From Patescibacteria group bacterium (GTDB lineage Bacteria; Patescibacteriota; Minisyncoccia; Phycocordibacterales; JACZSL01), in the NCBI GenBank assembly GCA_022561335.1, contig JADFRL010000005.1, forward strand, positions 1-46,812: a stretch of 46,812 nt of DNA, given 5' to 3'. How positions within the stretch are numbered: position 1 is the first letter of the stretch; each line of letters starts with the position of its first letter. Both the position numbers and the translations under genes were made by a program. Positions 36,331 to 46,110 of the stretch are shown piece after piece. The notes beneath the pieces were generated by a model. That model did no database searches and was not told the DNA's origin. It saw only the letters and a list, made by a program, of their open reading frames with translations.

Positions 36331-36385
36331 GGAAAAATTCGAGACTCCTTAGTCGTATGGAGTGGAAGAGTTACTTTAAGTAGTT

Positions 36386-36718
36386 TTATTCAGCAATTTC
36401 TTCCGAATCAGATTCACTCTCCACTTCAGAATCAGACATTGCTTTACTTTTAATGAGCTGCTTTTTTAAGAGAACTCTTTCAAACATTTCCTTATTAAAC
36501 GTGCCTCTCTTATAATTGAATATTGCACCTCTTTGATGACCAAATACGGTGCTGTGGATAGTGCGGTGATACGCAGCGCCATATCCATGTGAAAAGTTTG
36601 CTTTTTTGTAGCCATGAAGAACGCCTAGCTTAAAAACAAGAAGGAGTGCAAAAATAACTAATAGAACAAACATGCCTGTTTTGAATGTCTGTGACTTTAA
36701 AAAATTATCCATATCCAT
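36386..36718 (-). CDS. small membrane protein with acidic C-terminus
   Basis: 110 aa, one N-terminal TM, SDSEVESESDSEEIAE tail. Confidence 0.6.
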   Translation of the reverse strand: MDMDNFLKSQTFKTGMFVLLVIFALLLVFKLGVLHGYKKANFSHGYGAAYHRTIHSTVFGHQRGAIFNYKRGTFNKEMFERVLLKKQLIKSKAMSDSEVESESDSEEIAE

Positions 36719-36832
36719 AATTTTATCACTGCTTAATATGATTACTAATAGTCTATTTTATACTTAATCGTAGCAATACTTTTCTATTTTGGCAATTTGA
36801 AAATGCATACCCTACTGCAAGCCCGTGATTTA

Positions 36833-36856
36833 AATCATACGATATATCGTATGATT
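36833..36856. repeat. 24-bp perfect palindrome
   Basis: AATCATACGATA/TATCGTATGATT; related ACGATATGTCGT at 36994-37005. Confidence 0.7.
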
Positions 36857-37252
36857 TTGGATTTGAGTTTCAATGATTTTACCTGTAGTGAGCTTGTCGA
36901 ACTATTTTATCACTTCGGCTAGCTCAGTGCAGGCAATACCCTCCTACTTATTTTTAAAAAAAGTCAGAGTGTGAGTTTACCAATTTGAATACTACGATAT
37001 GTCGTAGCATTGGAGAAAGGAGTTAGAGATCCTACAGTCTTAAACAACTCATTTAAGGCTCAATTTTGAAATTATAGTTTTTGCTCACTTTTAAAAAAAT
37101 CTGTGTAGAGGTTTATCAATTCGATGTTTGTCCGTCCGAAACTTTTTTTGGAGGCGGATCCTTCAAGTATATTTATTTAAATTTTGCTTTTTATTTTATC
37201 AATTCAACATTTACCCGTCCGTAGTTTTGTGCGGAGGCAGACTCTTCAAACA

Positions 37253-37726
37253 CTATGTATCATGAAATAGCTTGCGACATTCTGCTCGCATAAACTCCTC
37301 AGTCATTCCAACTTTTGGTTCTCCTTTTTCTAACACTTCGCGAGCGGAGATACGAATCGCTCTCCATTGCCAATCATCATTACCATTTTTAAAACTGTAA
37401 CCAGCTATATCCCCCATACGCGCTCCGAATACTATACGTGATAGTTTTGCCCAAACTGTAGCAGCGGCACACATAGGACAAGGTTCGTGTGTAGTGTAGA
37501 GAATACAGCCAGTAAGATAACGAGTTTTTAGTTTTTTCGACGCTTTCTGAATCGCGACCATTTCAGCATGTTTCGTGACATCATTATCAATTTTTGATCG
37601 ATTAGATGCTCGTGCAATAATCTGTCCATCTTTAACAATAACAGCTCCAATTGCATAATCGCCTTTTTCTCGCGCTTTCACTGCCTCCTTAATCGCGACT
37701 CTCATAAATTTTTTATCTTCTAACAT
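37253..37726 (-). CDS. nucleoside deaminase (tRNA adenosine/guanine deaminase-like, zinc-dependent)
   Basis: HAEMVAIQKASKKL...TTHEPCPMCAAATVWAKLSRIVFGA. Confidence 0.92.
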   Translation of the reverse strand: MLEDKKFMRVAIKEAVKAREKGDYAIGAVIVKDGQIIARASNRSKIDNDVTKHAEMVAIQKASKKLKTRYLTGCILYTTHEPCPMCAAATVWAKLSRIVFGARMGDIAGYSFKNGNDDWQWRAIRISAREVLEKGEPKVGMTEEFMRAECRKLFHDT

Positions 37727-37741
37727 AGTTTGTGATATTAG

Positions 37742-37765
37742 ATGATTTTATTTTACCAATTTGAC
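37742..37765. repeat. 24-bp dispersed repeat copy
   Basis: ATGATTTTATTTTACCAATTTGAC. Confidence 0.8.
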
Positions 37766-37789
37766 ACTCTTTAAGCTAGATCTAATTAA

Positions 37790-37820
37790 CCAACCCCCCG
37801 CGAGACTCGTGGGGGGTTGG
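37790..37820. terminator. hairpin terminator downstream of rpsJ
   Basis: CCAACCCCCC...GGGGGGTTGG. Confidence 0.65.
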
Positions 37821-37857
37821 GCATTTTTACCTCTTGATTTTTGAATTTTGGTTTACT

Positions 37858-38319
37858 CTACATCATCTTAACATCAATATTGACGCCCGATGGAAGATTT
37901 AAGTTTGTCAGCGCTTCAATTACCTTGGGGGACGGATTTAAGATATCAATCAGTCGCTTGTGTACTCTCATCTCAAATTGTTCTCGCGCATTTTTGAAGA
38001 TGAAAGGTGAACGATTAACCGTATACTTCTTCATTTCAGTTGGAAGCGGTATCGGTCCAAGAATGTGTGCATCGTAGCGAATAGCCGTATCAATGATCTG
38101 CTTTACCGATGCATCAAGAATTTTATGCTCGTACGCACGCACCTTGATACGAAGCTTCTGAACTGATTCCGCTTTCTTTTTTGATGCTGCAGTCTTAGTT
38201 TTTGCTACAGGTGCAGTTTTAGTCTTTGCTGCAGGTGTTTTCGCCGCTACTTTCTTTCGCGGCGCGGCCTTTTTTACAGCCGTTTTCGCTTCTTTGGTCA
38301 TCTTTTTGACTGCCATCAT
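37858..38319 (-). CDS. rpsJ: 30S ribosomal protein S10 with Lys/Ala-rich N-terminal extension
   Basis: [73 protein letters not shown]. Confidence 0.95.
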   Translation of the reverse strand: MMAVKKMTKEAKTAVKKAAPRKKVAAKTPAAKTKTAPVAKTKTAASKKKAESVQKLRIKVRAYEHKILDASVKQIIDTAIRYDAHILGPIPLPTEMKKYTVNRSPFIFKNAREQFEMRVHKRLIDILNPSPKVIEALTNLNLPSGVNIDVKMM

Positions 38320-38330
38320 TAAACCATCTT

Positions 38331-39524
38331 TTAGGCTACTACCTTGGTAACGACTCCGGCTCCAACGGTCTTGCCGCCTTCTCTGATTGCAAAGCGCTGC
38401 TTTTCTTCAAGAGCAATAGGTGCCACAAGCTTTACCTTGAACGTGACCGTGTCTCCGGGCATTACCATCTCTGTTCCTTTATCAAGAGTGACGTCACCCG
38501 TTACATCAGTAGTCCTCAGATAAAACTGAGGTTTGTAACCCGTAAAAAACGGAGTATGCCGTCCACCTTCTTCCTTGGAAAGAATGTACACTTCTGCTTC
38601 AAATTCCGTATGCGGCGTCACTGAACCCGGTTTGGCAAGAACTTGTCCGCGATGAACGTCTTCCTTCTTGGTACCGCGAAGTAAAATCCCTGCATTGTCA
38701 CCCGCCTGGCCTGAATCGAGACTCTTGTTGAACATTTCAACTCCGGTAACCGTCGACTTGGTGGTGTCATTAATCCCCACAATCTCAACTTCTTCGCCCA
38801 CTTTTACAACCCCACGCTCAATTCGTCCGGTAACGACGGTGCCGCGTCCTTCAATTGAAAAGATATCTTCAATGGGCATCAAAAACGGTTTGTCCATTTC
38901 TCGAACCGGAATAGGAATGTACTCGTCGAGTGCTTTGGTGAGTTCAAGAATGGGCTTAGCCGCCTCATCATCTGCTGATTTTGCATCAAGCGCTTTAAGT
39001 GCCGAACCGCGAATCACGGGTGCATTTTCACCGTCGTATTCGTACTTGGTGAGAAGCTCGCGTACCTCTTCTTCAACCAGATCAACAAGGTCCTCATCAT
39101 CCACTGTATCCACCTTGTTGAGAAAAACAATAATCTTCGGTACGCCTACTTGCTTGGCAAGCAAAATGTGCTCACGCGTCTGAGGCATTACTCCGTCACT
39201 TGCGGCAACCACAAGAATAGCACCGTCCATCTGCGCGGCGCCGGTGATCATATTCTTGATATAGTCGGCATGTCCGGGAGCATCGATGTGCGCGTAGTGG
39301 CGTTCATCTGTTGCGTACTCGTTGTGAGAAAGCGCAATGGTAATACCGCGCTCTTTTTCTTCCGGAGCACTGTCGATTTCATCGACTCTTCTCAACTTCA
39401 CGGTCTTGCCCGCAAGGTTCAAGACATGAAGGATAGCGGCAGTAAGCGTTGTTTTCCCATGGTCGACATGACCGATGGTTCCAACGTTTACGTGTGGCTT
39501 TGACCTATCAAATTTTTCTGCCAT
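38331..39524 (-). CDS. tuf: elongation factor Tu
   Basis: [23 protein letters not shown]...[25 protein letters not shown]-type motif (here APGHADY). Confidence 0.98.
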   Translation of the reverse strand: MAEKFDRSKPHVNVGTIGHVDHGKTTLTAAILHVLNLAGKTVKLRRVDEIDSAPEEKERGITIALSHNEYATDERHYAHIDAPGHADYIKNMITGAAQMDGAILVVAASDGVMPQTREHILLAKQVGVPKIIVFLNKVDTVDDEDLVDLVEEEVRELLTKYEYDGENAPVIRGSALKALDAKSADDEAAKPILELTKALDEYIPIPVREMDKPFLMPIEDIFSIEGRGTVVTGRIERGVVKVGEEVEIVGINDTTKSTVTGVEMFNKSLDSGQAGDNAGILLRGTKKEDVHRGQVLAKPGSVTPHTEFEAEVYILSKEEGGRHTPFFTGYKPQFYLRTTDVTGDVTLDKGTEMVMPGDTVTFKVKLVAPIALEEKQRFAIREGGKTVGAGVVTKVVA

Positions 39525-39722
39525 GTTTTTATTGCTACTTGCAAAAGTTTAGGGCGCGAGAACTCAGCTTAAACTCAAGCAACTAGACTTCTCCTAATAA
39601 TTAATAATAGACTTGCGTACTATACAGCCGAAAGTCCGGCTGAAAAACCTGTTGCCCCACTAAAACAAAAAGAGCGCAACGCTGCGGTACGCACTATAGT
39701 AAGCAAAACATCGGCAGTAGTC

Positions 39723-39756
39723 AAGCCCCGACGCGGTATCATCCGCGTCGGGGCTT
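39723..39756. terminator. hairpin overlapping a stop codon
   Basis: AAGCCCCGACGCG...CGCGTCGGGGCTT. Confidence 0.6.
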
Positions 39757-40252
39757 ACGCGCGACCGACAACACGTGCACAGGCCAGCTCCAGGACTTGG
39801 TCCATATCTCTCCCCGACTCAACCTCTAGGAGAGCCAGGTACATGTTGCTGCACATGTCACATATTTCCTCTGCAAAGACATTGATGTCCTCTATTGTGA
39901 TCAGGAACAGCTCTTCAAACATCGCGCCAAGAGGAACAGAAAACAGAACATGACTCCGGTTATCGATTTCAAACTGACCGAAGCCGCCTTCAAATTCATC
40001 GATGTGGTTATTTAAGGAGTCTATCGTCTGTTCGTACAATGTGCGAACATTGGAAGGAACCTGGAGCTGAGGGTCCCATATGAAAAACAGTTCCCCAAAT
40101 TCATCATTATAGTCGAGCAAGAGGAGAGCACTTTCCTCTTGAGGCCTAAATTCTCCTTTACTTACGACCACGTGAGGATCGCCATATGAAATCCAACCCC
40201 CGCTGTCACACAGCCGTTTAAAAAGTATGGGAATCCAATCTTCTGTAACCAT
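39755..40252 (-). CDS. hypothetical protein between tuf and fusA
   Basis: Start MVTEDWIPILFKRL preceded by AGGGAGG Shine-Dalgarno; acidic alpha/beta protein, possibly YbjN-like. Confidence 0.6.
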   Translation of the reverse strand: MVTEDWIPILFKRLCDSGGWISYGDPHVVVSKGEFRPQEESALLLLDYNDEFGELFFIWDPQLQVPSNVRTLYEQTIDSLNNHIDEFEGGFGQFEIDNRSHVLFSVPLGAMFEELFLITIEDINVFAEEICDMCSNMYLALLEVESGRDMDQVLELACARVVGRA

Positions 40253-40490
40253 AGCGACCTCCCTAGGCGGCATGAGTTGACACAAGCTCTATAGTCACTA
40301 TAGAAATAAGTCGCACAAAAGTCAAAGTGTCCTTAATCATCTAAAAGCTACAACGAAATTGGATAAATTACAATAAAATACGCAACCGTTTATTTTATCG
40401 CAATTCAATTAGTTACTTTTCTGTCTAATCTAAACTGAACTTTCGAAAAAAAGGGTTTACGCACCCTTACTCGCCTCGGTGATTTCGAGA

Positions 40491-40533
40491 GCAGTCCCCG
40501 TAGTTTCGCCGTAGGCGAAACTACGGGGACTGC
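40491..40533. repeat. 20-bp perfect stem hairpin downstream of fusA
   Basis: GCAGTCCCCGTAGTTTCGCC-gta-GGCGAAACTACGGGGACTGC. Confidence 0.85.
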
Positions 40534-40552
40534 ATTCTTAAGAGAAGGCGAA

Positions 40553-42700
40553 TTAAGATCGGGTTGAGATAATTTCCTGGGCTACGTTGGCAGGCACGAC
40601 GGCATAGTGACTAAACTCCATCGTTGAACTGGCACGCCCCTCAGTCATTGAGCGGAGAGATGTCGTGTAGCCAAACATTTCAGAGAGGGGCACTTTAGCA
40701 TTTATAACTCTGTTCATGCCACGCTCTTCCATGCTTTCAATCTGCCCTCGCTTTGAATTCAAATTTCCGGTAATGTCACCCATGAATTTCTCCGGCGTAA
40801 CCACTTCAACTTTCATAATCGGCTCAAGTATTACCGGCGTTGCCCGTTTTGCCGCATCCTGAAACGCAAGCGAAGCGGCAATCTTAAATGCAATCTCAGA
40901 CGAGTCGACGTCATGGTAAGAACCATCGTACACTTCAGCTGATATATCAACTATTTTATAACCTGCCACTATTCCACGATCCATCGCCTCTTTTATCCCC
41001 TTCTCAACGGCAGGGATAAATTCAGCAGGGATAACTCCTCCCTTTATAGAGTTGATAAACTCAAATCCATCTTCACGCTTGACGTTTTTAGGAATCTTTG
41101 CGCCTTCCACGATCGGTTCGAGCGGCTTGATCCTGATCTTGACATGCCCGTACTGACCGCGGCCGCCTGTTTGTTTGATATATTTATGTTCAGCTTCAGC
41201 CTCCTTTTGAATCGTCTCCTTATATGCCACTTGTGGTTTGCCTACATCGGCTTCTACATTAAATTCACGTCTCATGCGCTCAACAATAATATCCAGATGA
41301 AGTTCGCCCATGCCGGCAATAATAGTTTCAAGTGTTTCCCCGTCGGTTGAAATCTTAAAGGTGGGATCCTCATCCGAAAGTTTTTTGAGTGCAATGCCCA
41401 TCTTCTCCTGATCAGCTTTTGTCTTGGGTTCAATGCGAAGCTGAATTACAGGATCGGGAAATTTAATTCTCTCCAATAGTATTGGATGGTTTTCATCACA
41501 GAGCGTATCTGACGTCGTTGTGTCTTTGAGACCAACCGCTGCTGCAATTTCTCCCGCAAACACTTTTTTTACCTCTTCACGCTGGTTTGCATGCATACGC
41601 ACAATACGGCCTACGCGCTCTTTGGAATCTTTAGTCGCATTGTAAATATAAGAGCCAGCTTCAAGCGTCCCTGAATAAACACGGAAAAAAGTCAACTGCC
41701 CGACAAAAGGATCGGTTGCAACCTTAAAGGCAAGGGCCGCAAAAGGCTCATCGTCAGATGTCTTCCGCTCGATTTCTTCCCCTGTTTTTGGATCAATGCC
41801 TTTAACCGGAGGAATATCAATCGGTGATGGAAGATAATCTACCACTGCATCAAGTACGAGTTGCACTCCTTTATTCTTAAGCGCCGAGCCTGCAAAAACC
41901 GGCACGATTTCATTTGCGATCACCGCCTTACGTAAAATCTTCTTCAGTTCATCGAGTGGAGGTTCATTGCCCTCAAGAAATACTTCCATTGCTGCCTCGT
42001 CATTCTCAATTATTTTTTCAATGAGTTCACTGCGAAGTTTTTCTGCTTCTGCTTTCACATCATCGGGAACCTCCCCGACGCGCACCTGCTCGCCCATATC
42101 ACCGTCGAAGTAGTATGCTTTCATGGTCAACAGATCAACCACACCAACGTGTTTGTCTTCCTCTCCAATAGGAATTTGCATTCGAACGGCATTTTTGGTG
42201 AGACGATCAAGAATGGTTTTGAAAGAGCGTTCAAAACTCGCCCCCGTCCGGTCGAGTTTGTTTATGAAACAAATGCGCGGAACCTTGTACTTGTCTGCTT
42301 GCCTCCATACGGTCTCACTTTGAGGTTCGACTCCAGCAACGCCGTCAAAAACAACCACTCCTCCATCAAGTACTTTAAGAGAGCGCTCCACTTCAACGGT
42401 AAAGTCAACGTGCCCCGGCGTATCAATAATGTTAAACCGATACTTTTTTTCTTTGTCCTCTTTGTCTTTTTCATAGGTAGGCGTCCAAAAAGCCGTCGTT
42501 GCGGCTGATGTAATCGTAATACCCCGCTCTTGCTCCTGCTCCATCCAGTCCATGATAGCCTCTCCTTTATGCACTTCTCCCATTTTGTGCGACATACCCG
42601 TGTAAAACAGCACACGTTCGGTTGTCGTGGTTTTCCCGGCATCAATATGCGCAATGATGCCTATGTTTCTAACTCTTTCTAACGGATAATCTCGTTCCAT
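40553..42700 (-). CDS. fusA: elongation factor G
   Basis: [25 protein letters not shown]...[26 protein letters not shown]. Confidence 0.98.
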   Translation of the reverse strand: MERDYPLERVRNIGIIAHIDAGKTTTTERVLFYTGMSHKMGEVHKGEAIMDWMEQEQERGITITSAATTAFWTPTYEKDKEDKEKKYRFNIIDTPGHVDFTVEVERSLKVLDGGVVVFDGVAGVEPQSETVWRQADKYKVPRICFINKLDRTGASFERSFKTILDRLTKNAVRMQIPIGEEDKHVGVVDLLTMKAYYFDGDMGEQVRVGEVPDDVKAEAEKLRSELIEKIIENDEAAMEVFLEGNEPPLDELKKILRKAVIANEIVPVFAGSALKNKGVQLVLDAVVDYLPSPIDIPPVKGIDPKTGEEIERKTSDDEPFAALAFKVATDPFVGQLTFFRVYSGTLEAGSYIYNATKDSKERVGRIVRMHANQREEVKKVFAGEIAAAVGLKDTTTSDTLCDENHPILLERIKFPDPVIQLRIEPKTKADQEKMGIALKKLSDEDPTFKISTDGETLETIIAGMGELHLDIIVERMRREFNVEADVGKPQVAYKETIQKEAEAEHKYIKQTGGRGQYGHVKIRIKPLEPIVEGAKIPKNVKREDGFEFINSIKGGVIPAEFIPAVEKGIKEAMDRGIVAGYKIVDISAEVYDGSYHDVDSSEIAFKIAASLAFQDAAKRATPVILEPIMKVEVVTPEKFMGDITGNLNSKRGQIESMEERGMNRVINAKVPLSEMFGYTTSLRSMTEGRASSTMEFSHYAVVPANVAQEIISTRS

Positions 42701-42702
42701 AA

Positions 42703-42888
42703 TTATTTGCTATGTCTCAGTAAATTCGCGTATATAGTTTCTGATAAAATTAAAATGGCAAGCAATATAATAGTAAGAATTACAAAAAAATCAACAGACA
42801 AAGCAATGATGTTGAAATAGACGAGTGCCACTGCACTCAGTACAACAATAAATCCAAGCTGGTTAAATATAAAATTTAATATTTTCAT
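42703..42888 (-). CDS. small two-TM membrane protein
   Basis: [61 protein letters not shown]. Confidence 0.55.
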   Translation of the reverse strand: MKILNFIFNQLGFIVVLSAVALVYFNIIALSVDFFVILTIILLAILILSETIYANLLRHSK

Positions 42889-43007
42889 ACATAGTCTACA
42901 AAGCGAATAAACCTTTTGAAATGCCACGGGCAACGCGACGGCGCGAGCAGAGCACATATTTCAGGAGAAAATTACGCGTGCATTTAAAAAGCGGTTGTGA
43001 GCGACCC

Positions 43008-43478
43008 TTACCAAGCAAAATGGGCAAAAGCTCGATTGGCTTCTGCCATCTTGTGCATATTTTCTTTCTTTTTTACTGCCTCTCCTTCTTTTTTGCTTGC
43101 GGCAATGAGTTCATTTGCAAGCCTCTTCTGCATTGAAGTGCCGCTCTTTGCATTTGCGGCGTCGATTATCCACCGCATGGCAAGCGCCAGACGGCGCTCG
43201 GGACGAACCTCACGCGGCACTTGGTAATTTGCGCCACCAACGCGTCTGGACCGCACCTCCATAAGGGGACCCACATTAACAAGCGCCTCTTCAAACACCT
43301 CAAAGGGATTTAAATTTTTATCAATCGATGTAATCTCATCAAAGGCTCCGTACACAATGGTACGGGCCGTGTTTTTCTTCCCACCTTTCATGACAAAGTT
43401 AATAAACCGTGAAAGCGTCACGGAATTGTGAACTCTGTCTGGTAGGGTCTGAAACTTAACTTTAACTTTTCTTCGCAT
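43008..43478 (-). CDS. rpsG: 30S ribosomal protein S7
   Basis: MRRKVKVKFQTLPDRVHNSVTLSRFINFVMKGGKKNTARTIVYGAFDEI. Confidence 0.97.
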   Translation of the reverse strand: MRRKVKVKFQTLPDRVHNSVTLSRFINFVMKGGKKNTARTIVYGAFDEITSIDKNLNPFEVFEEALVNVGPLMEVRSRRVGGANYQVPREVRPERRLALAMRWIIDAANAKSGTSMQKRLANELIAASKKEGEAVKKKENMHKMAEANRAFAHFAW

Positions 43479-43508
43479 GAGCTCTAATATATTTTGCTGG
43501 CGATATTA

Positions 43509-43916
43509 TTATTTTGGTTTTTTGGCTCCATATTTACTCCTCCCTTGTTTACGGTTTGCCACCCCTTCGGTGTCGAGACGACCCCTTACGATAGTATAGC
43601 GAACGTTGATATCCTTCACACGGCCGCCGCGCACGAGCACTACTGAGTGCTCCTGCAGATTATGCCCCTCACCGGGAATATACGCGGTAATTTCCATACC
43701 ATTGGTTAGCCGTACTCGAGCAATTTTTCTGATAGCCGAGTTTGGCTTCCTTGGTGTTTTGGTTGTTACCTTAATGCATACTCCGCGCTTAAAGGGGGAC
43801 GGATAGTTCGTGGGTCGGTTCTTAAGTGTATTAAAACCACGAGTCAAGGCTACCGCCTTCGACTTTTTGATTGACCTTTTTCGTTTTCGTCTTACTAACT
43901 GATTAATAGTTGGCAT
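43509..43916 (-). CDS. rpsL: 30S ribosomal protein S12
   Basis: [14 protein letters not shown]...[59 protein letters not shown]; start trimmed to MPTINQL. Confidence 0.97.
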   Translation of the reverse strand: MPTINQLVRRKRKRSIKKSKAVALTRGFNTLKNRPTNYPSPFKRGVCIKVTTKTPRKPNSAIRKIARVRLTNGMEITAYIPGEGHNLQEHSVVLVRGGRVKDINVRYTIVRGRLDTEGVANRKQGRSKYGAKKPK

Positions 43917-44106
43917 GATAAATTTTCTCAGCAATAAACAAGGCTGCTCCGTCAGGTAAAACACACCCATCCCGCGACAAGCTCAAGACTCGTTACTTTA
44001 CTTAAAAAAAATACGAGCAAACCGCCGTAAGTACGCATTACTTTACTATGGAGCCCTCAAAAATGCAACACCTTCAGAGAACTCTCCCGATCTGTATGAT
44101 ACCTGC

Positions 44107-44754
44107 CTAAAAAAAAGAAAATCCTACAATAATCGTAAAGAGGAATGAGACAAAGGCGCTAAAGAAAGGCCAAAGGAAAAAGATAAAAGCAAAGAGAAAG
44201 AGTAATCCCCCAATCATCCCATAGCGAAGCATAAATTCCTGAAGCCTGTTGTACTTATAGGCAAGTTCATAAGGGAGAATAGACGCGAGTACTTTTGATC
44301 CGTCGAGTGGCGGAATAGGGATCATGTTGAAAAGAGCAAGAAGAATATTAATGAAAACAACATAACTTGCAATCTCAACAAAAGATGGGGTCAAAAACTC
44401 AAATGCTATACCAAATCGAATAAGAATGCCAAATATTATGGCTATAAAAATATTCACAAGCGGACCCGCCCCGGCAACTAAGGCTTCTCCCCACTTTTGG
44501 TTAGATAAGTTGTAAGGATTATAGGGTACCGGTTTCGCCCAACCGATAAGAAATCCTGCGTTTGAAAGCACCAACAGCGCAGGAATGATAATCGACCCAA
44601 GTGGGTCAAGGTGTTTGAGCGGATTTAGTGTGAGCCTGCCCGCAAGACGTGCCGTTGGGTCTCCGAGCATATCCGCAACATAGCCGTGTGATACTTCATG
44701 GATAACCACGGACATAAGAAGTATGGCGATAATAAAGATAAAATCTGGTTGCAT
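44107..44754 (-). CDS. site-2 protease/M50 family membrane metallopeptidase
   Basis: VVIHEVSHGYVADMLGDPTARLAGRLTLNPLKHLDPLGSIIIPALL...NMIPIPPLDGSKV. Confidence 0.93.
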   Translation of the reverse strand: MQPDFIFIIAILLMSVVIHEVSHGYVADMLGDPTARLAGRLTLNPLKHLDPLGSIIIPALLVLSNAGFLIGWAKPVPYNPYNLSNQKWGEALVAGAGPLVNIFIAIIFGILIRFGIAFEFLTPSFVEIASYVVFINILLALFNMIPIPPLDGSKVLASILPYELAYKYNRLQEFMLRYGMIGGLLFLFAFIFFLWPFFSAFVSFLFTIIVGFSFF

Positions 44755-44797
44755 ATTGAGATTTTTATGGTAGCATAAAAACTTCAAATAAAGAATC

Positions 44798-45040
44798 ATG
44801 GCTAAAGAATGTCCCATCACACATAAGAGTTCAAAAATTGCTGGAAGATACAGCAACCGTGTGCGTGCTACGCAATTTAATCCAACCGGAAAAGTCCGCC
44901 GTAAGGCAAACCTCCAAAAAAAGCGCATTTATATTCCTGAACTCAAAAAATATATAACGCTGACACTTTCAACTAAGGCCATTAAAACTATCAACAAAAA
45001 CGGCGCTTACGCGACACTCAAAAAAGCCGGTATTATTTAG
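44798..45040 (+). CDS. rpmB: 50S ribosomal protein L28
   Basis: MAKECPITHKSSKIAGRYSNRVRATQFNPTGKVRRKANLQKKRIYIPELKKYITLTLSTKAIKTI. Confidence 0.93.
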   Translation: MAKECPITHKSSKIAGRYSNRVRATQFNPTGKVRRKANLQKKRIYIPELKKYITLTLSTKAIKTINKNGAYATLKKAGII

Positions 45041-45060
45041 TTTTCCTATCAATACTTTCA

Positions 45061-45087
45061 AAAAAATCGGTGCCGCCGGTTTTTTTG
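45061..45087 (+). terminator. rpmB terminator
   Basis: AAAAAATCGG-tgccg-CCGGTTTTTTT. Confidence 0.6.
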
Positions 45088-45150
45088 ACAATTACACCTA
45101 TTAAGAGCATTATGCTCACAGTTTAAGCTCGTTAACAGAAGGAGGGTCTC

Positions 45151-46074
45151 ATGGCTCCGCCATACCTATCGAATCTTCCTTTATTCCATCAAGGAAAAGT
45201 TCGTGATACTTTTGTCATCCCCGAAAGACCCGAACTTCTACTCGTTGTGTCGACCAACCGGCTGAGCACCCATAATGTGGTGCACGAAAGTCTGATTCCG
45301 GGGAAAGGGTGTGTGTTAAATGCGCTCTCCATCCTCTGGACCACCGTTCTTGATTTTTGGGACACCCCGCACCATATCCATGCACACGGGGAGAACATCT
45401 ACAACCATCTTCCCGAACAAACTTACTCCAAAGATCTTCACTTGCGCGCGGTTGTAGTGAAAAAACTTTCCATGGAGCCGACTGAATTAATCTGGCGAGA
45501 CTATCTCACAGGAAGTTTGTGGAAGGCCTACCAAGATGGTAACGATCCGTATGGTTTGAACCTCCCCCGAGGCCTCAAATTTATGAGTCCTTTTCCAAAT
45601 AGCCCAGTGTTTACACCGACGGAGAAATCAGTGACTGACGACCCTTTAAATCACGAAAAAATACGTGAAGCTTTCCCGGAAGAGGTCGCCGCAACGAAAC
45701 AGCTCTTTCTCGCTGGTCGTGACCATGCACTCGGTTGTGGACTTCGACTTATCGACGCGAAGTTCGAGGTCGGCCGTGACAAAAACGGCATCCTTCACAT
45801 CGCGGATGAATGGTTGACGAGCGATAGTTCGCGCTATGTACGTGTCACTGAGGTTGTTGAGGGTCAAAATGCTCCCTGGTTTGATAAGCAAATCTTTCGG
45901 GATAAAGCTGAGAAAATTTGGGGATCGGGTCAAAAGGTACCGCTGGTATTTCCTCCGGACATTATCAACAAAGGAATCCGAGCGCACGAAGAGCTTTTCT
46001 GGCTCCTTACAGGTAGACAGATGTCTCTTCAGGAGTTCCAAAAAAAACACCTGGTTAACCAAAAAATACACTAG
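45151..46074 (+). CDS. purC: phosphoribosylaminoimidazole-succinocarboxamide synthase (SAICAR synthetase)
   Basis: HQGKVRDTFVI...LVVSTNRLSTHNVVHESLIPGKG...LIWRDYLTGSLWKAYQDG...LRLIDAKFEVGRD; strong GGAGG Shine-Dalgarno. Confidence 0.92.
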   Translation: MAPPYLSNLPLFHQGKVRDTFVIPERPELLLVVSTNRLSTHNVVHESLIPGKGCVLNALSILWTTVLDFWDTPHHIHAHGENIYNHLPEQTYSKDLHLRAVVVKKLSMEPTELIWRDYLTGSLWKAYQDGNDPYGLNLPRGLKFMSPFPNSPVFTPTEKSVTDDPLNHEKIREAFPEEVAATKQLFLAGRDHALGCGLRLIDAKFEVGRDKNGILHIADEWLTSDSSRYVRVTEVVEGQNAPWFDKQIFRDKAEKIWGSGQKVPLVFPPDIINKGIRAHEELFWLLTGRQMSLQEFQKKHLVNQKIH

Positions 46075-46110
46075 AGTCATCCTTCCCCCGATCGGTGACT
46101 CTATTTTTTT
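46073..46110. terminator. terminator between convergent purC and MBL gene
   Basis: AGAGTCA...TGACTCT followed by T-rich run. Confidence 0.65.

Noticed and set aside
38668-39183. 171-aa plus-strand Ser/Thr-rich ORF opposite tuf
   Set aside because: Antisense to EF-Tu; codon-bias artefact.
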